Source: Haliotis asinina | Taxonomy: Eukaryota > Mollusca > Gastropoda > Lepetellida > Haliotidae | NCBI RefSeq assembly: GCF_037392515.1 | Contig: NC_090290.1 | Location: 34,493,753-34,557,752, forward strand | Direction of reading: 5' to 3' | Length of the DNA: 64,000 nt | Shown: piece after piece, positions 34,493-44,248 of the stretch | How the letters are laid out: every line of letters starts with the position of its first letter | Position numbering within the stretch: the first letter of the stretch is position 1 | The notes under the pieces: generated by a model | The model's input: the letters and a program-made list of their open reading frames with translations, nothing else | Database searches by the model: none | Told to the model about the DNA's origin: nothing | Translations under genes and position numbers: made by a program

Positions 34493-35482
34493 TTAGTACT
34501 TTGTTAGACCTCCTCGCTCAGCAATGCATGCCTGAATACGCCTAGGCGCACTACCCATCAAAGTTTGTAGGTAATCGTGTGACAGGGTATCCCAATATTG
34601 GACCACCTCGGCCTTCATATCTTCAATATTTCTCAGTCCCTTTTGGTTTATTCTGTCCTTCATGACTCCCCACACATTCTCAATTGGGTTTAGGTCTGGG
34701 CTGTAACTGGGCCAGTCTAAAACTTGAACATTTTCGCCCGACAACCACTGTTTTGTGTAGCGCGCAGTGTGTTTTGGGTCATTATCACGCTGGAAAATCC
34801 AATCATCTTCATACAATGTTTGTGCTGTCGGAAGAAGGTGACCATTTAGAATGTCAACGTATCTTTCTTTTGTCAAGTTTCCCGTGAAAACACACAATGG
34901 CGTCACTCCGCGAGCCGATATGCCTCCCCACATGTGAAACTTCGGGCTATGTTTTGGTCGCTGGTAGATAGGTTTGACAGTATCTTTGGTCCAAATTTTC
35001 ACACAATTAGGGAAAAGCCAAACAGAACTTTCATCCGAAAAGAAAACATTATCCCAATCTTGATTTTCATGAGCCCGACACCAGTTTAAACGTTTTTCCT
35101 TTTGTGCATCTTTCATCAAGGGCGAGGGAATTCCACGTTTTTTCACCCAATTAAGTCTCTGTAATTCCTGCCTAACTGTTTCATTGCATACCTGAGGACT
35201 TCCTCTGCTAATCATTTCATTTCTGATGTTCTCAACACTTTTCAATTTGCCCCTACTCACAATCTGCCCAAGTCTTCGGCGATCCACAACACTGAATTTC
35301 CTAGGCCGACCTGACCCTGCTTTGTGCTCTATCCCGGTTCCTGTTTGAATATTCTTCAAAGCTCTGTATACTGTAGACAGAGGAATACCATGTCTACAAG
35401 CTAGCACTTTAGCATCAGCCTCACCCCTTTCAAAATCATCTAGAATGAGCTTTCTTTTCTCTCTTGCTGTAAATTCTGCCAT
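34493..35482 (-). CDS. Tc1-like transposase, intact
   Basis: The DDE transposase cuts and pastes its own element by recognising the terminal repeats in the nucleus. The first ATG (35482) gives 329 residues ending in TAA. In order: an N-terminal helix-turn-helix (ADAKVLACRHGIPLSTVYRA), a GRPRK AT-hook-like linker, a second HTH-like region with SVENIRNEM and NETVRQELQ, then the catalytic core. Triad residues are the Asp in FFSDESSVWLF, the first Asp in FQRDNDPKHTA, and the Glu in SPDLNPIENVW, with 34 residues between the last two (DD34E). No stop or frameshift is present, and 330-350 residues is the usual Tc1 length. The open frame continues 10 codons upstream to a TTG, but ATG is the sensible start. 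It may be recently active. Confidence 0.94.
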   Translation of the reverse strand: MAEFTAREKRKLILDDFERGEADAKVLACRHGIPLSTVYRALKNIQTGTGIEHKAGSGRPRKFSVVDRRRLGQIVSRGKLKSVENIRNEMISRGSPQVCNETVRQELQRLNWVKKRGIPSPLMKDAQKEKRLNWCRAHENQDWDNVFFSDESSVWLFPNCVKIWTKDTVKPIYQRPKHSPKFHMWGGISARGVTPLCVFTGNLTKERYVDILNGHLLPTAQTLYEDDWIFQRDNDPKHTARYTKQWLSGENVQVLDWPSYSPDLNPIENVWGVMKDRINQKGLRNIEDMKAEVVQYWDTLSHDYLQTLMGSAPRRIQACIAERGGLTKY

Positions 35483-35510
35483 GTCAACACAGGAAGCCGT
35501 CTGCTCAGAC

Positions 35511-35570
35511 AAGGGAGATAACTCTTGACGTAATGAGCTGCCTTCTAAGCCTTCAAGAGTTGTCTCCCTT
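35511..35570. repeat. Hairpin just upstream of the transposase start
   Basis: The arms AAGGGAGATAACTCTTGA (35511-35528) and its inverse (35553-35570) differ at one position and enclose a 24-nt loop. It lies 28 bp upstream of the transposase ATG. It could be a secondary transposase-binding site or part of the element's promoter. Confidence 0.75.
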
Positions 35571-35666
35571 ATTTAGTGTGCTTAGTGCATAGTGAAAGCC
35601 CTTTTTCCAATCTTAGCATCATTAGAAAAAAAACAAAGATTTTCTCAATAATTTCTGGGAACACTG

Positions 35667-35714
35667 TATGTATGTATGTATGTATGTATGTATGTATGTA
35701 TGTATGTATGTATG

Positions 35715-35744
<30 letters not shown>
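35667..35744. repeat. (TATG)n microsatellite, right block
   Basis: About 19 copies, the continuation of the tract on the other side of the Tc1 insertion. Confidence 0.98.
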
Positions 35745-35747
<3 letters not shown>

Positions 35748-36485
35748 TATATGGTCTCTGGTCTCACCTTGGACAAGTGAGTTTGTCCAAAATTGCCACT
35801 GTCCACCCAGCACAAAACGGGTACCAGGTGGAATAATGCCAAGTGACTTTAACCCTCGAGCGGTTAAAAAGCCGCTTGGGTTATCCATGGTCAGGATAAT
35901 CAGATAATTTGGGTTCTTCACGCATACACTGTACTGAAGGATCATCCCATTGGTGTATGGTAATTCTATCTTATAAAGAGGTAAGCTAAGTCTAGACAGG
36001 GGGACAGACGCCAATCTGTAAGAGGGATATTTAAATGTTTTAGTAATTATCATTTAAGCTATTATTACTTTAGAAACTTATACAAGTCTAGTTGTCACCA
36101 GTCAGGTTAAGCAGGTTATCAAGCTAAGCTGCTTTTCTTTACGTCTGACTCACATCTATCCACAAAAAGTAGTACCTCTGTGTTTGTTTTGTACCCGGTG
36201 TACCACACCTTACGTATATATTTGCGTTACAACACTTTTGAGTGCACTCTGTAGAGAAAGCTAGATCCCACATTGTGTCTGAACAAAATCAAGATTACAG
36301 TCGAGCAAACTAACATGTTCTGCCAGACTGTTTCAAGGACACACGTTATCCTTAGAGCTTCCTCCGTGATCGCAACATTATTATTCGTGTCCGTTAACGC
36401 GTCCGTCTTCTCTCTGCGCTACCACACATTTCTTTATGCTATACAATAGTTATCTCCCCTGATCGTATACCCTATCCAGTTGATA
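35745..36485. other. Intergenic, no gene seen
   Basis: Unique sequence. A 'gttatctccc' word at 36449 is a motif common in molluscan repeats. Confidence 0.42.
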
Positions 36486-36780
36486 TCAAAAGGCCTGTTC
36501 AGTGTCACGCCGCGTCAACGCGCATGCGTCTAGTGCACGAGCTGTCACCGGCTCGATCCTGCGTTCGACATGGTAAAGCAATGTTTACAAGTGACAGCGA
36601 TGAAATGACATCGAGTTCCAATGCACGGAGGTCAACACTAGATAGGAGATAGCCCCAGACGGAGAGCCGTTCACCGACATCGCGCCTGTCCTCCGATTTA
36701 GTCGCACGGGTTTGGACGCTTGTTGGTACCATCCCGATAGCTTCGACTTCACGATCATCTGGCGATTGTGAAAGTGATAG
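36486..36780 (+). promoter_or_regulatory. CpG-rich block, candidate promoter and first exon of AQP-B
   Basis: I counted 27 CpGs in 36481-36780 against 4 in the next 300 bp, the sharpest composition step in the window. An NRF1-type palindrome GCGCATGCG lies at 36520-36528. Possible splice donors are 'atg|gtaaag' near 36571 and 'atag|gtagga' at 36780. The block sits at the left edge of the CpG-poor domain that contains aquaporin copy B, whose coding exon begins with its own splice acceptor. This supports a noncoding first exon here; no TATA box is evident. Confidence 0.5.
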
Positions 36781-37404
36781 GTAGGAAGTCTTATTTATTG
36801 ACAAGTTGTGTGTCAGTTCATTCACACCAGAAGGTTATGCAGATGTGTATTTTGTATTCAGATAGGATCAGAATTTTAACAAGTTTATCAATGAGTTGTG
36901 TGGCAGGCAACTATTTCTACGTGACTTATGCCACGGCTAAGTGTTTTGGGTGTAAAGCTGTTTTCGTTTAGCATTAATCTATTATACTTAGACATGATTT
37001 CATCTAAAGGACACAAGTTACACTTAATCAGCGTTATTTGACCTATGTAAGAAGTAGCATAGCTAAAATCAAACTGTTATTTGTACACAATGTAGCTCGT
37101 GGGTATTTTTCTCACCTTAAAACACAGGCTGTCATGGTATATATATCACAGACCGTGTCAGCACACTACTGTATTGTTCTGAGACCCATGCAATCAGTGG
37201 CACTCTATATCTTGACACTAGCTATTGAATTTCAACCATGTAAGCCTTTAAATTTGCACTTGAATAGGGTATTATTAATAATATTTTAATCCCTCAAACT
37301 CCTTGTCATGCTTTCATCAAACTTCTAAATTCCTATTAATAATAAGTAAAAAGGTCTTAATTAGATACATTGCGTTGCTGTTTCTGTTTCTCTTTTTTTT
37401 TACA

Positions 37405-37525
37405 ATGAGTGAGTTTGTTCTTTGTTTTGCTTTTTTGCTTTTTGTAATATTCAAGTAATATCACGGCACTCCAGGCATTCTAACATGTGGGAAGTCAAAC
37501 CCAGGTGTTCAGTGTGATGAGTGAA
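37405..37525 (-). repeat. Decayed family B SINE
   Basis: It has 'gagtgagttt' tail, 'gtaatatcacggca', 'acatgtgggaagtcaaaccc' and 'aggtgttcagtgtgatgag'. Most CpG positions are gone. Confidence 0.65.
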
Positions 37526-37572
37526 AGTTTTAAAAAAGGGGCCCCTGTACATACAAGTAAAATACTATGTGT

Positions 37573-37860
37573 ATAAACATTGCTCTAATTCATTATTCTT
37601 CATTAACATATATAGCTGCTGAATGCATATAAATTCATGAATTTGTAAAAACTTGAACACATAACAAAACGCATTTGGAGTACATAAAAACTCATCAGAA
37701 TTTTGATAACTTGATAAACATTGCTTTACTTCATTATTTTTCATTAACATATATAGCTGCTGAATGCATATAAATTCATGAATTTGTAAAAACTTGAACA
37801 CATAACAATTCGCATTTGGAGTACGTGAAAACTCAATCAGAATGATGATAACTTGATAAA
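37573..37860. repeat. Tandem duplication of about 141 bp
   Basis: Two copies start 'ataaacattgct' near 37573 and 37714 and differ at a handful of positions. The period is a multiple of three, so the antisense frame stays open, but no protein family is apparent. Confidence 0.9.
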
Positions 37861-39204
37861 ACAATTATATTCTGTTGTACTGTAATCTATGCATGCTGAG
37901 TACAGTTTGGAAATTCTGAGAGAATCTACATTATAGCACATATTAGGTGCATGTTGTTACATTTTCTTATCATACAGTATGGATCCTCATTATTCAGTAC
38001 ATCTGTTTAATATGGTTGTAAGTTGAGATGAAATGGACAAGTGGTAGTCTGTCGGACAGACCCTGAGGTATATATATCCAAGAAAGCCCACGCAAGTCTA
38101 GATTTCCATAGCTTCAGTCTGAAAATGAAGAGTCTCAGGGCTCCATTTCATTATATTATTTTTTTTTACTATGAACGTTTTTTCAGTAAAATATGTTCAT
38201 TTCAGAGACTAGCTGTTAGTCTAGACAAGAGACAGGTATTGCTTCATTCCGTTTAACAGGAGACTCTCCATTCCTGTTTACCATGTCTTGTAAGGTTGTA
38301 CATCTGAGGTGTGACCAGAGGTAAAACTTCTGTAAACACTCCTCCATCTCCAGAACATAGCAAACAGATATATAACATTCTCAAGTATAAGATTGCAACT
38401 GTAGACATTTGTATCCAGAGTCTAGTAAAATCTATGCTGGTCAAGTGGTATCTGCATTTACTTGTCTAGAATGTCACTCTGTAATCAGATCTGCAATTAT
38501 TTGATATGATGTTATCTATCTCTGAATGAAGATCTTTACATTCATTGTGTCCATAGGGGTCAAGACAGGTCATTACAGACCAGGCCTTCACCTCTGACCT
38601 GATGTGAAGAATGCTTGGATTCTTTTGTCATTTGGATGTGCATCTTCTGCAAAGATTCAGTTTCATTCCACTGATTATGGGATTATTATTTATGCCAAAG
38701 GAATCAGAATGAACCACCCTGCTGATTTCTGATAGGAAGGAATATTTGAAACTATGTACGTTGTAATGGTCATTAGATCTTTACATGAAGAGCTATCCTA
38801 TCAAGTTATCAGGTCTGATAATTCATAGATTCATCTGCACATGCTCAAGGCACAATATCTGGTCTCAAAACTAGGACAGAGGTCAATCAGAAATTCCCAA
38901 ATGGAAAACGGAGTTGCAAATTTTATACTGCTATGGCTTTGTAACCATTTTGTATTTAATTGGTATCAGTTCAATTGTCGAGGAAGAGTGAGCGAGAGAG
39001 ACACCAAAATGGACTTCACACATTGAATGCATGTGTGCCATTTTACCTGGATCTTCAGTTCTTAGTTTAGCATTATTCCAGTGAAGGAAATAGTTAAACT
39101 TATGCTAAATACCTCTTTAAAGAGGAAATTTTGAACTTTTAAACTGGTCGGTTATTAACACATTGACAATTATTTTGGCTGCCAGAATCAGATCAAAGAT
39201 ATTT

Positions 39205-39405
39205 GGTTGGTTGGTTTGTTGTTTTACGCCACACTCAGCAATATTCCAGCTACATGTCTGGACAAGACAATCCAGTGATCAACAGTATGAACATCAGTGT
39301 GTGGAACAGGGATACAATGATGTGTCAACCAAGTCAGCAAGCCTGACCACCTGACCCTTTTTGTTGCCTTTTACAACAAGCATGGGTTACTAAAGGCCAA
39401 CTCTA
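39205..39405 (-). repeat. Family A dispersed repeat
   Basis: It has 'gttttacgccacactcagc', 'caatccagtgatcaacag' and 'acaacaagcatgggtt'. CpGs of the family, such as gccgcac and catcgatctgcg, are changed to TpG/CpA. Confidence 0.83.
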
Positions 39406-41504
39406 AGGCACAGAGTCAAAGATATGTAAAAGCAATTATGAGATCATAGTTATCACTTACATCCAAAAACTCAAATCTACAGTGATTGGCATAACGTACC
39501 AAGCTTGGACCTGAGGACATGGAAATTGCAGTTTTAGATACAATGTGCTGAATATGGAAATGAAAATCATGGCAAATGCAAAGTAAATAAGTTTTATGTT
39601 GTAATTGTCACAAGTTGTGGTGGTATCTTAATAAACACAATAAATTTGGATCACTCATTTAATAATATATGAGATTGTATGCAGTATTGGCTGTTCTACA
39701 ATGCTGGAAGTAGTGAAAATATGTGTGAATTTAGGTATAAGTATTTATATGCAATGTAGGTTTCGAAGATTTTGATTTGTTAGTGTATGGCTGAAAGCTT
39801 TGGATATAAATACCTTTTCCATTAGATCCAAGATAGGATTTTTTTCAGAGGTAATTTGCTTCACTTGTGATAAATTTAATATTTTGTATGTTTGCATCGG
39901 CTACAGGCCCTAACTCTGACTGTAGAGACATAGTAGGTCTTACTGATGTGTCTTATGGTATAACCATAATAGAGTTTCAGCCAGCTGATAGATATAAGGC
40001 CTTATTTTCACAGCACTGAAGATTTCCACAGGGCATGGCTCACTGACCCTTGAAAACATGACCCTTGGCTGTGTGTTGCTTATGGTGTTGTTATCATGTG
40101 GTGTTGAATTACTTCACCAACATACTGAATCTTTGTTTTCCTAGGTTTACAGTAAGGAGAGCTGACTTTGGGTTAAATGTGAAGGTTAAGGTTATCACTT
40201 TTATGTAGCAATATGCATGTGCGGGTTTTCATGAACATGATGTACGAGTCTGGACTTACCCCAGTTCTCTGGTGCTGGTTCTCAGTTCACTCATGCCACT
40301 GTTATACCCTTCTCTGACACAGTGGCACAAGATACTAACTACGAGTTTACCATGTCCTAGTTTTTTTACCCTTAATCAAGGTTGAGTTAATGACAGGGTC
40401 CACTCAGGGAGACAATCCCAGGGTTTCAACTCATTTGTCAGACACTGACTCAAATAAAGGAATACAAATGGTCAATGAAGGCATCATGATAACTGTGGGA
40501 GCATGGGTTTGTCTAGTGCTTCTTCGAAGCATGGAAGCTACAGATTTGCAGCAACATCATGAAAAATTCCTAAAGTGTACATGTTGGCCCAGTTACATTA
40601 AAGTAAAACATGACAAACTGATGGCATGAACTGAAGCTCATAGCATCAGCCACCAAGCTGATAGCGTTGATAAATGCTTACAATACCAGTCGCCAAGCTG
40701 ATGGCATGGATTGATGCTTATGATATCCATCTATTGAAGGTTCACATATAGCAGGAAAACTATTGAGTGTCGCAATTTAAAGGTCATGTTTCATTAACAG
40801 ACAGATACAAGCACACACTGTTTTTGGTTCTTATGTGAGAAAAAAAAAACAGGGTTTGAAATTAGTTTTCTTTTGAGAATGCCTCATGGGCACTGTCATG
40901 ATAATTTAAGTGTGCCATATATTCATTGTCTATTTAACTGAACTGCGAAACATTACACGACTTAAAGTGGATGTTGAAGTTGTAATTGTATTGTAACATT
41001 CACTAATAAATAATGAGTAATAAAACAGTAATGATTAGCTGGCTGACTGAACTGTACACTTTATCATTACTCATTACTCAGTTCTGCATTATGAAAGATA
41101 ATAACAGTGAAAACATGCTTAATGCACTTTCACAGACAAATCAAGTGTGTTATGAGGGCATGCTCTTAAGAATTTAACCATGTAATTTCAATTTTGGCAG
41201 TGGCATCAGTACGATGGCAATAATAATTTTGATTCTTCCTGAAAACGTACAAAAAATGTAAAACGAAAATGTTAAATAAAGTGTTTGCTATCTTTAGGAA
41301 TTACTTTTCTTTCTAGTGTTTTAAGTTCTAAAAATCAGTACTAGCTGTATTGCTGTAGTGTTGCTGATGCTTCATTAGGGCCTTGCAGTTCATTTTTTAC
41401 TGATGTTGATGGTAAAGTTTATGTGTGATGTTACGAAATATGTATTGAGGGATGGAATAGAAACTAGTACCATAGATGAATTACAACTCACACTTAAGAG
41501 TTGT

Positions 41505-41896
41505 ATATTACACTTCTATCAACATAGTTGGGAATTTATGTTACACTTCTATCAACATAGTTGGTAATTTATGTTACACTTCTATCAACATAGTTGGGAA
41601 TTTATGTTACACTTCTATTGACATAGTTGGTAATTTATGTTACACTTCTATCAACGTAATTGGTAATTTATGTTACACTTCTATCGACATAGTTGGTAAT
41701 TTATGTTACACTTCTATCGACATAGTTGGGAATTTATGTTACACTTCTATCGACATAGTTGGGAATTTATGTTACACTTCTATCAACATAGTTGGTAATT
41801 TATGTTACACTTCTATCGACATAGTTGGTAATTTATGTTACACTTCTATCAACGTAGTTGGGAATTTATGTTACACTTCTATCGAAATAGTTGGGA
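41505..41896. repeat. 33-bp minisatellite, 12 copies
   Basis: The unit is 'tatgttacacttctatc' plus 'aacatagttggtaatt', with the period exactly 33 bp. The + frame is open from 41476 to 41907 and reads CYTSI(N/D)(I/V)VGNL repeatedly. It lies in the putative first intron of AQP-B and I see no evidence that it is translated. Confidence 0.95.
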
Positions 41897-42269
41897 ACAT
41901 GAAGTGAATCTTCCACTACTTGAGGTGGAAGTGTTTCACCATTTTATATAATGGAATTGTGCTGTATGTTTTGCAAGTCTGTCAAGTTCATATAGCCGTT
42001 GGCAGATACTGAACATGAATTTATCTGCTGCTTGATGTGCTGGAGCTTTTGTGTTGCAGATGGTGGCAGATGTGCATGTTGTACATTAGTGTCAGCATGC
42101 CATGTTTGTTTATGTTATTGATCACATTGTTGTTGTTCGTAATTCATTGCCATGCTGGATGTAGACATAGGACCTGCAGAATATTTTGCTTGTTTATGAG
42201 AGCATGAAATTGCTGCAATGTGGTTCTGTAAATTGTGTAGATAATTGTGTCCTGACTAAATTAGTAAAT

Positions 42270-42475
42270 AGGGTGGTAGGGTAGCCTTGTGTTGAAAGCG
42301 TTTGCTCCTCTCACCAAAGACCTGTGTTTGATATGTCAAGCCCATTTCTGATGTCCCCGCCGTGATGATGCTGGAATGTTGCTAAATGTGGTATAAAACT
42401 ATATACACTCAATCATTCATGGCCTGATAATCCAGTGATTGATATCATCAGCATTGATATACTCTGTTAGGATGT
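42270..42475 (+). repeat. Family B SINE followed by a family A fragment
   Basis: The SINE head 'gtagccttgtgttgaaagcg' leads to 'cctgtgtttgatatg' (CpG-less B box) and the tail 'aaatgtggtataaaact'. Then 'taatccagtgattgat' with 'catcagcattgat' is family A in reverse. Confidence 0.8.
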
Positions 42476-43109
42476 TTAATGGGTATGACCAATGATACCT
42501 CTAATCCTGTTAATACTGGTTTAGGCCAGAGCAATTTTATTTCTTGTTTTACGGATGTGCCTGCCATATTTTTTCAAGTGTAAGAAAAAACTAAAAATCA
42601 ATTTCACCTGCACAAAAAATAAAAACCGAATGTTTTTATAGGCCAAAAATGTAAACTTACAAGAAAAATAATTTTTAGATTGTTGTTTCCCCATATACAC
42701 TTCATAAATTGCCCAAACTGAAATATTATGAGTATTTAGAAAGGATATTACTTGATTGGGTGATTTTATTTTGACTTTTTCCCCTCCTGCCTTTAGGTTT
42801 TCTGAGGACCAAAATCCATAAAACATGAAATAGAATTGGTTTGGCCTTAAGTTAAAAAGGAACATGTTGCCTGTTTGTGTTTGAAAGTATTACACTAGTG
42901 TTTCAAGGATTGTTCAGTAGGGCTTTTACAATTAACTTTCTTATTCGGTGAAACAAACCTGATCACTTCATGAATTCTGTTTATTAATCATGAATGTTCA
43001 TGTATTTTTTAAAAGGAGTGTTAATATTGCAATTAGATGTGCTGAATGGAATGTATCCAAGCCTTGTAGGTAAATAGCCAACATATTCAATGTGACAGAC
43101 TATGGTCAC

Positions 43110-43295
43110 TGCAATATAAGTAAACTTGGGCTCAGTGTGATTCATTACACTGCTGCTACAAGTCTAACTAACCCTACTAGAAGGTTGCATCAGCTTACTT
43201 TTAAGCGACCTATGTACTATGACCGATCAAATGCAAGACAGAGAATTTTGAGAATTCAAGATTGCACAGCTGTGTTTCTTTGTATGGAAATCAAT
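43110..43295. mobile_element. Diverged partial copy of the 444-bp inverted-repeat element
   Basis: It aligns with the reverse strand of 22640-22825: 'agtaaactt', 'cattacac', 'aaccctactagaagg', 'ctatgaccgatcaaatgcaag'. Positions that are CpG in the 22-kb copy (ggtcgcgtcag, acgcgagac) are TpG/CpA here (ggttgcatcag, atgcaagac). Confidence 0.78.
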
Positions 43296-44248
43296 GCTTA
43301 AAACAATCACATAGTTCATGCCTTGATAACAGCTGTGCAGTTCGAAGAGCTAAATCCAACATTGCTGGTGGTAATTGTCTACATACGCTCCAGCCGCCCA
43401 GATACTCAACCATATCTGGTATCTTTCTTCCTTGAAACAGTGCTAAACAGTCATGGTATCAACATCCACACTTCATGACTTGAATCACCCTCTTGGTTAA
43501 TATTCTTGTAAAACTGCTGTGACCAGTCTTCCTTATCCATCATAGTAAACAGTACTTGTCTCACATTTATTCCCTCGACCCAAAGCTTCTCTTCTGTGTC
43601 CAGAATTGGACTGAGCTTATTGCAATTCAACAACCAAAATGCTCATCTTAGCCCAGACCTGTTTTATTTCTTCTTTTTATGAATTTCTGTCCTCAGAAAA
43701 CCTTAAAACAGCAGGGGGAAAAAAATCACGAGTCAAAGCAAAACGTTTCCATGAGTTAACTCTTTTGCTTTGTTAATATTTGTAAAAATATGAGTGAGTT
43801 TAGGTTTTATGCTGAGTGTTTCACCTATATCTCATTAACATTGGGGTTTATTTTGTGAGCAGGGAAAACACATTTTTATTCAATTTTTATTCTGCATGTG
43901 CATGCGTACACACACACATACAGTTCAAATGCTTCAGAATAGAGACAAATTGTGGTTGTGTTCTGAGGTGAGATGGAAGATTGTTCCAGAGATGAGGGCC
44001 AGTCAACTCGAGTGACCTGTCACCAGATGTTTTTGTCCTAGACACTGGTCATTTGATCGGAGGGAATGTTCAACAGTGTTTATTTGGGGGACTTTGTTTT
44101 TGTGGTAGACCTTCCATTATTTCAAAGAAGTATCTCAAACTAAGAAGTGACATCACTGAAGTACTGTTTAAACTAACCCAACTCTCGAGGTCAAATCTTT
44201 GTTTCTGGCTTTGGTGTTTATGTCCCTGTTTGTTTCTCTCTTCAGAAA

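Larger units (their letters stand above)
34375..35666 (-). mobile_element. Tc1/mariner element inserted in a TATG microsatellite
   Basis: The 1292-bp element has a terminal inverted repeat TTCCCAGAAATTATTGAGAA at 34375-34394 and its complement at 35642-35661. The right end continues CACTG (35662-35666) before the TA target duplication; the left end abuts TA directly, so its terminal CAGTG is missing. It encodes one intact transposase. Flanking microsatellite on both sides shows that it entered a TA inside a pre-existing (TATG)n tract. Confidence 0.92.
36781..44245 (+). other. Putative first intron of AQP-B
   Basis: CpG-depleted sequence with no coding exon recognised, ending at the acceptor 'tttctctcttcag' (44233-44245). 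It contains several old repeats listed separately. The intron status is inferred from the acceptor three bases before the AQP-B ATG and the CpG-rich block at its left edge. Confidence 0.5.

Noticed and set aside
35483..35512. Transposase start 10 codons farther upstream
   Set aside because: That codon is TTG; the first in-frame ATG is at 35482 and matches the usual Tc1 N-terminus length.
36505..36825. 106-codon minus-strand frame in the CpG-rich block
   Set aside because: Long open frames are expected in GC-rich DNA; no family motif, and the block is better explained as a promoter or first exon.
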